Source: Sphingobacterium sp. PCS056 (lineage in GTDB: Bacteria; Bacteroidota; Bacteroidia; Sphingobacteriales; Sphingobacteriaceae). Taken from it: a stretch of DNA of 64,000 nucleotides. Positions within the stretch are counted from its first letter, which is position 1. Every line of letters begins with the position of its first letter. The translations under genes were made by a program, and so were the position numbers. Location: assembly GCF_023273895.1 (NCBI RefSeq), contig NZ_CP096883.1:992001-1056000 (forward strand), read 5' to 3'. A model generated the notes under the pieces. That model saw only the letters and a list, made by a program, of their open reading frames with translations, was not told the DNA's origin and did not search any database. Below, in pieces: positions 36,762 through 44,575 of this stretch.

Positions 36762-38531
36762 TTATTTCTTCCCTTCTAGAATCGCTTCATAAATCGCATC
36801 TTGAATGCGACTTCTAATATTGAGATTCAATAATTTTGTAGAAACTTGTGGATGAACGCGATTGGACAGAAATATATAGATCAGCTGATTTGCTGGATCA
36901 ATCCAAATGCAAGTACCCGTGTATCCCGTATGTCCATAGACACTTGAATTTGATAATTTTGAAGGGTATTCATTTTTGATATTGGGATCCCAACGATCAA
37001 AACCCAATCCTCGGCGGCTAGATTCAGACTGCTTTGACGTAAACAATTCGACTGTCTCTGATTTAAAATATCGCTCTCCACCATATTCCCCTTCATTTAG
37101 TAAAAGTTGTCCATAAATTGCCAAGTCATTAGCTGTTGCAAATAATCCAGCATGACCAGCTACACCCCCTGCCATAGCAGCTCCCTGATCATGAACATAA
37201 CCTTGTAATAGTACCTTTCTAAAAGATGTATCCTGTTCAGTAGGTATAATTTGAGACTTTGAAAAACGCTCTCTAGGATTATATCCAGCAGTCTGCATCC
37301 CTAATGGTCGATAGAAATTATCCTGTACATAATCTTGCATCGGTATAGCAGTTTGATGTTCTGCCACTTCTTTCATGACATACATACTGATATCGCTATA
37401 GACATAACTGCCTACTGGCTTCACTTCAGAGTTGAGCATTTCAGGCCACATCACATCTCGATAATAATTGTTGAGCAAGTAACAACTATCAGCAACCTTG
37501 ACGTTATGTGTAAATGAATAATTGCGTTGTACGTCGCCAGGCTTTAAATTTCTATAAAAGGGAATAAAAGGTGTAAATCCAGCCTCATGGAGCATCACAC
37601 TTTTTAAAAGAATATCTTTTTTATTCGTTGATTTAGCCTGCCAAAGATAATCTCCTATAGGTTTGTTTAAATCAATAATTCCTTGCTCCGTCAAGCGCAT
37701 AATGACCGGTGTAGTCCCTGCAATTTTACTCACAGATGCCAAATCGAAGATGTTATGTATCGTTGTTGGTACTTCTTTACTATAAGTATGGTAGCCATAA
37801 CCTTTTTCAAAAATAACCTGTCCATTCTTGACCACCATAACAACAGCCCCAGGAGTAGCTTTTTGAGCAATTGCCTCTTCAGCGATAGCATCTATTTTCT
37901 TACTTAACCTCTCGATATTAAGCACATCATTCTTGGCCAAACTGTACTGGATACGCGTCTGACTTGTCGCTTCCCCCATACCCTTTAAAAAAATAGCAGA
38001 ATATGTTTTCTGAAGTTTATTAGTAGCTGACAAGCCTCCAAAAATGGTCATAGCTGCATTTCTTTGCGTTTCATCAGAAAAATGTGCATTCCACAAAATT
38101 GGACTTTTAAAATCATCAAGCATAGCTAATACGTCACCCTTTCCAAAAACAGCGAGAATGATTTTTTTATTATTTCGTTCCGCCTGCATGAGCTGATCGA
38201 CAAAAGAAGTCGTTAACTCTTCCGATTTAATTGCGACGATCACCACATTGCTATATTTCACATGCTCATCAAAATTTTTATAACCGACATAATTAACTCC
38301 TGCATAACGAGATAATTGCTCCTGAAACTGATTAAACAAGCTCGAATCAGGTGCACAAATAGTCATGTTATATTGATCCAATTTACCTAAAGGAAGTACC
38401 GCATCCATATTATTAAAAAGGACGGTTTCATTTTTAATAGAAGATCTGTATTGGGCTTTTAAGTGATTAGTATGGAGACAGCCAATAGCAAAAAGTCCAG
38501 TAATTAGGAGTTTTATTCTATTTATCATCAT
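36762..38531 (-). CDS. Serine hydrolase (class C beta-lactamase fold) with N-terminal GH3-C-like domain
   Basis: 589 residues. After a signal peptide (about 1-26) residues 30-200 resemble the C-terminal alpha/beta domain of GH3 enzymes (VLFNNMDAVLPLG and VVIVAIKS). From about 205 a beta-lactamase/penicillin-binding fold begins, with S266-x-x-K269 (LASVSK), Y378-S-D380 in place of the usual Y-x-N, and H534-T-G536 as the third motif. Full-length Bacteroidota homologues carry a complete GH3 domain in front; here the GH3 catalytic barrel is missing. It shares an operon with the M19 dipeptidase. A D,D-peptidase or esterase in peptidoglycan turnover is likely. Confidence 0.82.
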   Translation of the reverse strand: MMINRIKLLITGLFAIGCLHTNHLKAQYRSSIKNETVLFNNMDAVLPLGKLDQYNMTICAPDSSLFNQFQEQLSRYAGVNYVGYKNFDEHVKYSNVVIVAIKSEELTTSFVDQLMQAERNNKKIILAVFGKGDVLAMLDDFKSPILWNAHFSDETQRNAAMTIFGGLSATNKLQKTYSAIFLKGMGEATSQTRIQYSLAKNDVLNIERLSKKIDAIAEEAIAQKATPGAVVMVVKNGQVIFEKGYGYHTYSKEVPTTIHNIFDLASVSKIAGTTPVIMRLTEQGIIDLNKPIGDYLWQAKSTNKKDILLKSVMLHEAGFTPFIPFYRNLKPGDVQRNYSFTHNVKVADSCYLLNNYYRDVMWPEMLNSEVKPVGSYVYSDISMYVMKEVAEHQTAIPMQDYVQDNFYRPLGMQTAGYNPRERFSKSQIIPTEQDTSFRKVLLQGYVHDQGAAMAGGVAGHAGLFATANDLAIYGQLLLNEGEYGGERYFKSETVELFTSKQSESSRRGLGFDRWDPNIKNEYPSKLSNSSVYGHTGYTGTCIWIDPANQLIYIFLSNRVHPQVSTKLLNLNIRSRIQDAIYEAILEGKK

Positions 38532-38741
38532 GTGTTTAATAAGGGTTTATATGTAAATGTACAAATAAAAGCTATACAATCATGCACAAAAACGCACAAG
38601 TAACCATAATATTCAATTATGACCGATTTTGATCCACTGCAATCATTAAAGATAGAAAAGAGCTTTACAAGCAGCATAGTATATTTTAAAGCTATTAAAA
38701 TGGTCGGAAAATGAAATCTATGATATTTCACACGATTATAA

Positions 38742-38772
38742 TTGGATACAAATGCAAATTTATCTAAGTTTG
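38742..38772 (+). promoter_or_regulatory. Promoter of xseA containing the shared 18-bp motif
   Basis: TTG (38742-38744), 20 nt, then TAAGTTTG (38765-38772), which lies only 4 nt before the xseA ATG at 38777. The 18-mer CAAATTTATCTAAGTTTG (38755-38772) is identical to the copies at the Rrf2 and amidase promoters. Confidence 0.55.
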
Positions 38773-38776
38773 ATTT

Positions 38777-40045
38777 ATGCCAGAGGTCGTAGAAAACAGA
38801 ACCATTTTTTCCTTATTGGAAGTAACTCGAAGCATTCAAAAAACTATTGCTGAACGCTATAAGAGTTTGTATTGGATCAAAGCGGAGATGAACAAATTGA
38901 ATCATTACTCCCATTCTGGGCACTGTTATCCCGAATTAGTCGAAAAAACCGAAGGAAAGATCGTAGCTGAGATTCGTTCCATCCTATGGAAAGCAGATTA
39001 TCAAAGAATCAACAACCATTTCCTTAAGATAGCTCAAGAACCTTTGCGTGAAGGAATTACCATGTTATTCCAAGCGAGTATCTCCTACGATCCTATGTAC
39101 GGTTTGAGTCTTAGGATTGTAGATATTGATCCGACCTTTACTTTAGGAGAGCTGGAAAAAGAAAAATTAAACAGTATCAATAAACTGAAGCAAGAAGGTA
39201 TTTTTGATGCAAATAAAAACCTTCCTTTTCCTACACTACCCAAGCGATTAGCTATTATTTCGGTAGAAACCAGCAAAGGATTATCCGATTTTTACAAAAT
39301 TATTAATCAAAATCCTTGGGGATATAAAATTGAGCAAACACTTTATCCGGCATTATTGCAAGGAGATAAATCAGTTCCTTCAATCATCCGGCAGCTGTCC
39401 ATCATTGCAGAACGCTCAGAAGCTTACGATGCAGTAGCAATTATCCGCGGTGGTGGCGGAGAAGTAGGCTTATCAAGTTACAACAACTACCTATTGGCAA
39501 AAGCTATTGCCATTTTCCCACTACCTATATTAACTGGTATTGGACACTCCACCAACCTTACAGTAAGTGAAATGGTCGCCTATAAAAATGCGATCACACC
39601 AAGTGAACTCGCAGATTTCCTAATCCAAAAATTTCATAATTTCGCCATTCCCTTAGATCAATTGACAGCACGAATATTGCAAAATACAACTGCGATATTT
39701 AAAGATGAAAATGAAAAATTAAAAGCCTTTGCCTCAACCATTAAATGGTCTGTCCAGCAATCTATAAGACAATCAAAAATTGATTTGACTGCCTTTGAAA
39801 AAGATATTAAAACAAATTTAACCTACATCTTCCGTCAGAAATATACGACGCTCGATCATCTTGAAAAAATTATCCAGCTCGCAGATCCTATTCGACTGCT
39901 CCAAAAAGGATTTTCAATCACCAAAGTCAATGGAGAACTGTTGGTATCTGTAGATCAAATCAATGAGAATGATGTACTCACAACTCAAGTCTGGGATGGT
40001 GAGGTGAGCAGCATCACACAAAAAATCAATAAAAATGGAAAATAA
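38777..40045 (+). CDS. xseA: Exodeoxyribonuclease VII large subunit
   Basis: 422 residues with an N-terminal OB-fold (about 5-105) and the XseA catalytic region that includes P-x-x-L-P-K-R-L-A-I-I-S (about 155-166), AIIRGGGGEVGLSSYNN and TGIGHSTNLTVSEMVAYKNAITPSELA. With XseB it degrades single-stranded DNA. The start is fixed by homology, because the next ATG would remove part of the OB-fold; a -7 box ends only 4 nt upstream, suggesting a leaderless transcript. xseB overlaps its 3' end by 11 nt. Confidence 0.93.
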   Translation: MPEVVENRTIFSLLEVTRSIQKTIAERYKSLYWIKAEMNKLNHYSHSGHCYPELVEKTEGKIVAEIRSILWKADYQRINNHFLKIAQEPLREGITMLFQASISYDPMYGLSLRIVDIDPTFTLGELEKEKLNSINKLKQEGIFDANKNLPFPTLPKRLAIISVETSKGLSDFYKIINQNPWGYKIEQTLYPALLQGDKSVPSIIRQLSIIAERSEAYDAVAIIRGGGGEVGLSSYNNYLLAKAIAIFPLPILTGIGHSTNLTVSEMVAYKNAITPSELADFLIQKFHNFAIPLDQLTARILQNTTAIFKDENEKLKAFASTIKWSVQQSIRQSKIDLTAFEKDIKTNLTYIFRQKYTTLDHLEKIIQLADPIRLLQKGFSITKVNGELLVSVDQINENDVLTTQVWDGEVSSITQKINKNGK

Positions 40046-40250
40046 TTATACCTATACCGACGCATTTTCGGAGTTAGAACAAATCGTACAGGAAATTGAA
40101 ACTGGGAATACCAATATTGATGTCCTATCTGAAAAAATAAAAAGAGCATCTCTATTAATTCAAGTTTGCAGAGCACAGCTCACCTCCACAGAGGAGGAGG
40201 TCAATCTTTTATTAAAAAACTTGACCCCCAATGAAGATGAAGATGAATAG
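40035..40250 (+). CDS. xseB: Exodeoxyribonuclease VII small subunit
   Basis: 71 residues, the usual XseB size, with the pattern F-S-E-L-E-Q-I-V-Q-E-I-E-T-G and L-S-E-K-I-K-R-A-S-L-L-I-Q-x-C and an acidic tail. It overlaps xseA by 11 nt, implying coupled translation of the two subunits. Its stop codon directly abuts the stop of the convergent GntR gene with no intervening base. Confidence 0.9.
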   Translation: MENNYTYTDAFSELEQIVQEIETGNTNIDVLSEKIKRASLLIQVCRAQLTSTEEEVNLLLKNLTPNEDEDE

Positions 40251-40946
40251 TTAATGCTTCAATAAACGGTAATAATGATTATCCAAATGTTTACGCATGC
40301 CTTCTTTAAAGGAAGTTACATCACCATTTTTTAATAATTTTATCAGATCTTTATGAGAAATAAACTCTTTTGAAGCATTATCGCTATTTAATAAACCGCT
40401 GTCATGGACATATTGGAAAATAGGTAACAAGAGTTCTTGAAAATCCATTAACATTTTATTACCGGAGATCTTATACAATTTACCATGAAAAGCAACCTCT
40501 TCTTCAATCTTAAAAGATCGCGTATCGCTATTAATTGATTCAACTCGCACGATTGCTTCCAATTCAGCTATATCTTCTTCCGATGTGCGATCGAAAATCA
40601 ATTCTGCCATCCCCACTTCAAGAGCAAGTCGCATTTCAAATATATCTTTGAGCGTATCATCATCTAACATCGCTGGGTGGAAAATCTTCTTTAAAGGCGA
40701 TAGCAGCTTTGGATTTGTTAAAACAGCTCCCCTGTGCTTGCGAGATTCTATTAAACCAACCATACGCAACCGTAATAAAGCCTCTCTAATAACAGTTCTG
40801 GAAACCCCAAAACTTTCAGAAAGCTCCAGTTCCTTTGGAAGAGATTCTCCAATTTGGATATTACGAGCCCTAATCAAATCAATAATATGATTTTCTACTT
40901 TGTCTACTAAACTTGATGTATCAACATTTTCAAATTTCTCTAACAT
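40251..40946 (-). CDS. GntR regulator of the FadR/FCD subfamily, likely NanR-like
   Basis: 231 residues: an N-terminal winged helix (about 10-80, with ESLPKELELSESFGVSRTVIREALLRLRMVGLIE) and a C-terminal helical FCD ligand domain (about 95-225). The FCD metal-site candidates are D104-type Asp and histidines in the later helices (FHGKLYK, FISHKDLI, RKHLDNHY). It is divergent from the sialic-acid operon with a 339-base spacer and is therefore the best candidate for its regulator, as NanR is in E. coli. The inducer (sialic acid or ManNAc) is an inference. Confidence 0.8.
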   Translation of the reverse strand: MLEKFENVDTSSLVDKVENHIIDLIRARNIQIGESLPKELELSESFGVSRTVIREALLRLRMVGLIESRKHRGAVLTNPKLLSPLKKIFHPAMLDDDTLKDIFEMRLALEVGMAELIFDRTSEEDIAELEAIVRVESINSDTRSFKIEEEVAFHGKLYKISGNKMLMDFQELLLPIFQYVHDSGLLNSDNASKEFISHKDLIKLLKNGDVTSFKEGMRKHLDNHYYRLLKH

Positions 40947-41285
40947 GGGATTTTTTATTATGATTTTTCACTTGAATCAAAGTCATTACAAATGTTACAC
41001 TTTTTTTTCTCATTTACTTGCTATAATAGAGATAAAAGAATAATTTTAATGTTTTAAATGTATGACATAATGCTTTTGACGAATAATAATAAAAAGTATG
41101 CATGTAAACAATTTTGTAGAGACATTGCTTGTATTCAAAACAGAGGCAAGAATATGTATGATATATCGTCGGTATATGACAATGTAATCATTTACCATGT
41201 AAGCACACTGCTCTGCTATAAAAAAATAAGGATACTATTTTTATACTGCTAACTAAAAAAATCTAAAGATATAATATTTACATCC
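40947..41285. promoter_or_regulatory. Divergent control region between gntR and nanA, with operator candidates
   Basis: This 339-base spacer has no credible gene. It holds a palindrome ATGTATGACAT (41058-41068, GT-N3-AC core as in FadR-type operators) and a near copy ATGTATGATAT (41154-41164), 96 bases apart. No clear TAnnTTTG box for nanA was found; TATTTTTA at 41236-41243 is the nearest. The sites are candidates for the GntR regulator. Confidence 0.4.
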
Positions 41286-42209
41286 ATGAATAATCTCAAA
41301 TTACAAGGCTTAATTGCAGCACCTTTTACTCCATTATTGTCCAATGGCGATATTAACATTGGCGCTATTCCAGCTTATTATGAATTATTGAAACAGAATC
41401 ATGTTGCGGGCGCCTTTATATGTGGATCTACAGGCGAAGGGGTGTCATTAACTTTTGATGAGCGGGTCGCTATTATGCAAACTTGGGCAGAGACAACATT
41501 GCAGGATAAAGATTTTAAGGTGATCACGCTTGTTGGGGGTACAAATATTAAAGAATGCTGTTTGCTTGCTGCTAAAGCCGAAGAATTTGGACTATATGGT
41601 ATATCCTTCACTTCGCCATTTTATTTCAAACCGGCAAATATAGATCAGTTAGCAAAGTGTTGCGCAGAAATCGCTTCAGCGGCACCGCATACAGCCTTTT
41701 ATTATTATCATATACCCGTATTGACTGGAGGAAATTTTGCGATGATCGATTTATTAAAAGCAATTGACGGCAAAATCCCCAATTTTGCAGGTATAAAATA
41801 TACCCATGAAGACTTTATGGATTACTTATCATGTCTTAATTTTGCTGACCGCAAATATGATATGCTTTGGGGCCGAGATGAAAACATGCTATCTGCCCTT
41901 GTCCTTGGAGCTAAAGGAGCAGTTGGAAGTACTTACAATTATGCCGCACCACTATATTTAGCATTAATTGCTGCTTATGATCAAGGTGATTTTGAGAAAG
42001 CAAACACATTACAACAAAAATCAATCGATATGATCACATTATTAGGAAAGTATGGTGGTATATCAGTCGGTAAATCTTACATGAAACTAATTGGTTTGGA
42101 TTGCGGCGAATTTAGACTTCCTGTACGCAATATGACGACAACTGATTTTGAAAAATTTAAAGCTGATGTGGCAGCATTAGATTTTCAAAGTTTCCAATCA
42201 ACGTTATAA
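41286..42209 (+). CDS. nanA: N-acetylneuraminate lyase
   Basis: 307 residues of the DHDPS/NAL aldolase family. It cleaves N-acetylneuraminate to ManNAc and pyruvate through a Schiff base. Visible residues are GSTGE (47-51), the tyrosine Y141 in Y-H-I-P (141-144), and the Schiff-base lysine K171 in AGIKYTHED. The Y-H-I-P and K-Y-T-H-E-D contexts favour NAL over dihydrodipicolinate synthase, as do the neighbours: mutarotase, permease, O-acetylesterase, epimerase, hexosaminidase and sialidase. It is the first gene of that operon; the next gene starts 1 nt after its stop. Confidence 0.92.
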   Translation: MNNLKLQGLIAAPFTPLLSNGDINIGAIPAYYELLKQNHVAGAFICGSTGEGVSLTFDERVAIMQTWAETTLQDKDFKVITLVGGTNIKECCLLAAKAEEFGLYGISFTSPFYFKPANIDQLAKCCAEIASAAPHTAFYYYHIPVLTGGNFAMIDLLKAIDGKIPNFAGIKYTHEDFMDYLSCLNFADRKYDMLWGRDENMLSALVLGAKGAVGSTYNYAAPLYLALIAAYDQGDFEKANTLQQKSIDMITLLGKYGGISVGKSYMKLIGLDCGEFRLPVRNMTTTDFEKFKADVAALDFQSFQSTL

Positions 42210-42210
42210 C

Positions 42211-43326
42211 ATGATGAAAATTATTCCTCTTATCCTAAGCACTTTCTTATTTATGCAATGCAATACAACAAACAAAGTTGCCGAGATCAATTGGTCTATG
42301 GCAGACTCTTTACCCAAAACTATTAACGATCAAGTTCAAATAGGTGTGGCTGGCCCCATTGTTGGAATTCACCAAAATCATTTATTGATTGCGGGTGGTG
42401 CTAATTTTCCAGAAAAAATGCCTTGGGAAGGAGGAGTAAAAAAATACCAGCATTCTGCATACATCTTTTCTCTTCACGATCACAAGCTACAATTGATAGA
42501 CACCGTTTCATTTCATACATCAACGGCTTATGCCGCAAACAGTAGTCAAGAGGAGGGAATTTATACAGCAGGAGGCGAAAATGAAGAGGGAGCCTCTTCC
42601 CAATTTCATCGCTACACCTGGAGTAAGATAAAAAATAATTTTGTCGCTCAACCATTAGCCGATCTACCCCTTCCCTTGAGCAATGCAAGCCTCGTTTCAG
42701 ATGAGCACAATTGCTATCTGATAGGAGGAGAAAATGCAAACCTGGTATCAGATAAAATATATCGCTATGACCAGCAATGGGAAGAATACATGAATCTGCC
42801 TTATCCGCTAACGCATACAGTAGCACTTACAAAAGATCACTTTCTTTACCTGTTTGGGGGACGAACGAAACAGGTAAATGCTGTCAGTACACTATACAAG
42901 ACATGCTACAAAATAAATTTAAGAACAAAAGAATGTATTCAAATTGCTGATTTACCAGAAGCTCTTTCAGCAGGCACAGGATTCAAAGATGATAAAGGTC
43001 GCCTATTTTTAATTGGCGGAGATAATGGGATTACTTTTCACAAAGTCGAAAACCTCCTATTGGAGATTGCAAAAGAAACAGATCCGGTAAAAAAAGAAAA
43101 ATTAATACACGATAAAGCAATAGTACAGTCCAATCATCCAGGATTCAGCAAAAAGATATTGCAGTATGATGAACAATCAAACACATGGCAAGAAGTTGGC
43201 AATTTGCCAGTAGGTTCGCCGGTCACCACTACAGCTGTCTTTCACCAAAAACAAGTTTATATTCCATCGGGGGAAATTAAAGCAGGTATTAGATCTGCAG
43301 GAATACTAACAGGTACATTACAATAA
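42211..43326 (+). CDS. nanM: Kelch-type N-acetylneuraminate mutarotase (NanM-like lipoprotein)
   Basis: 371 residues with kelch repeats (HLLIAGGANFPEK, YTAGGENEEG, CYLIGGENAN, LYLFGGRTKQ, LFLIGGDNG). It is of the permuted mutarotase type that speeds conversion between alpha and beta sialic acid. The sialidase releases the alpha form and the lyase or transporter can need the other. An N-terminal lipobox ends at Cys17 (LFMQC), so the protein is probably a periplasmic or outer-membrane lipoprotein; E. coli NanM is soluble periplasmic. It follows nanA by 1 nt and precedes the permease gene by 19 nt. Confidence 0.85.
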   Translation: MMKIIPLILSTFLFMQCNTTNKVAEINWSMADSLPKTINDQVQIGVAGPIVGIHQNHLLIAGGANFPEKMPWEGGVKKYQHSAYIFSLHDHKLQLIDTVSFHTSTAYAANSSQEEGIYTAGGENEEGASSQFHRYTWSKIKNNFVAQPLADLPLPLSNASLVSDEHNCYLIGGENANLVSDKIYRYDQQWEEYMNLPYPLTHTVALTKDHFLYLFGGRTKQVNAVSTLYKTCYKINLRTKECIQIADLPEALSAGTGFKDDKGRLFLIGGDNGITFHKVENLLLEIAKETDPVKKEKLIHDKAIVQSNHPGFSKKILQYDEQSNTWQEVGNLPVGSPVTTTAVFHQKQVYIPSGEIKAGIRSAGILTGTLQ

Positions 43327-43345
43327 CTATTATATAAACCAAATC

Positions 43346-44575
43346 ATGATAAAAAATAAAAAATATTACCCGTGGGTCGTCGTAGGCCTGCTATGGGTAG
43401 TCGCTCTATTAAACTATATGGATCGGCAAATCCTGTCAACCATGCGTCCGACTATGCAGGTTGATATCGTCGAATTACAATCTGCAACCGTATTCGGGCA
43501 ATTAATGGCAATATTCCTTTGGATATACGGCCTCATGAGTCCTGTTTCAGGAATATTAGCGGACAGACTTAATCGAAAATGGCTTATTGTTGGTTCTCTA
43601 TTCGTTTGGTCACTGGTCACTTCGTTGATGGGCTTTGCCACTACGTATCCCGAATTGATGATCTTACGCGGCATCATGGGTATTTCAGAAGCCATCTACA
43701 TTCCAGCAGGCCTGTCTCTCATTTCGGATTTTCACAGTGATAAGTCCCGTTCATTAGCGATCGGTATCCATATGACCGGTTTATATACAGGTCAGGCATT
43801 GGGAGGATTTGGAGCCACCTTAGCAAGCTCATACTCTTGGCATAGTACGTTCAAACTCTTTGGTTTGATAGGCATATTATATGCTCTAGTACTCATGTTC
43901 TTTCTCTCCGAAGCTCCTGTTAGAACAAAAAGTTCAAATGAAAAAGAAAAACCGGTCAATAGTTTCAAAGCCATCGGTATGCTATTAAGCAATATCTCCT
44001 TTTGGGTTATATTATTCTATTTTGCCATACCAAGTTTACCCGGTTGGGCAACAAAAAACTGGTTACCAACATTATTCTCCGATAACCTCCATATACCGAT
44101 GTCCCAAGCAGGACCGCTATCTACTGTTACTATCGCTATTTCATCCTTCTTGGGAGTTATTTTTGGCGGTCTATTATCCGATCGCTGGATTCAAAAAAAT
44201 GTAAAAGGCCGTATTTATACCTCTGCAATAGGTCTATTACTGACCATACCAGCTATGTTCTTAATCGGTTATGGACAAAATATAGTTCATGTCGTTGGAG
44301 CTGGATTGATGTTCGGTTTTGGCTTTGGGATGTTTGATGCCAATAATATGCCGATTCTCTGTCAATTTGTACCTAGTAAATTCCGAGCAACCGCATACGG
44401 CATCATGAATATGTTAGGTGTTATGGCCGGTGCATTCATCACAAAAGTGCTAGGAAGCTCTGCCGACGAAGGGAAATTAGGAAAAGACTTTGCCCTCCTA
44501 GCCATAATTGTTTTCATAGTCGTCATCGTTCAACTGGTAGTATTAAAACCCAAATCAAATGCATCTTTGGATTAG
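43346..44575 (+). CDS. nanT: MFS permease, probable sialic-acid transporter
   Basis: 409 residues with twelve predicted membrane helices. The MFS signature appears in the first loop (N-Y-M-D-R-Q, 24-29; ADRLNRKW after helix 2) and is repeated in the second half (GLLSDRWIQ). The subfamily looks like the anion:cation symporter group. Its place between the mutarotase and O-acetylesterase genes points to uptake of N-acetylneuraminate across the inner membrane. No outer-membrane NanO/NanU pair is found in this cluster. The 3' end overlaps the esterase start by 17 nt. Confidence 0.82.
   Translation: MIKNKKYYPWVVVGLLWVVALLNYMDRQILSTMRPTMQVDIVELQSATVFGQLMAIFLWIYGLMSPVSGILADRLNRKWLIVGSLFVWSLVTSLMGFATTYPELMILRGIMGISEAIYIPAGLSLISDFHSDKSRSLAIGIHMTGLYTGQALGGFGATLASSYSWHSTFKLFGLIGILYALVLMFFLSEAPVRTKSSNEKEKPVNSFKAIGMLLSNISFWVILFYFAIPSLPGWATKNWLPTLFSDNLHIPMSQAGPLSTVTIAISSFLGVIFGGLLSDRWIQKNVKGRIYTSAIGLLLTIPAMFLIGYGQNIVHVVGAGLMFGFGFGMFDANNMPILCQFVPSKFRATAYGIMNMLGVMAGAFITKVLGSSADEGKLGKDFALLAIIVFIVVIVQLVVLKPKSNASLD

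Noticed and set aside
41236-41243. TATTTTTA as the nanA -7 box
   Set aside because: The last base is not G and no -33 element is placed correctly; kept only as the nearest candidate in the control region.
42401-42826. 141-codon minus-strand open frame inside the kelch mutarotase gene
   Set aside because: Shadow frame of a well-supported gene with kelch repeats on the other strand.
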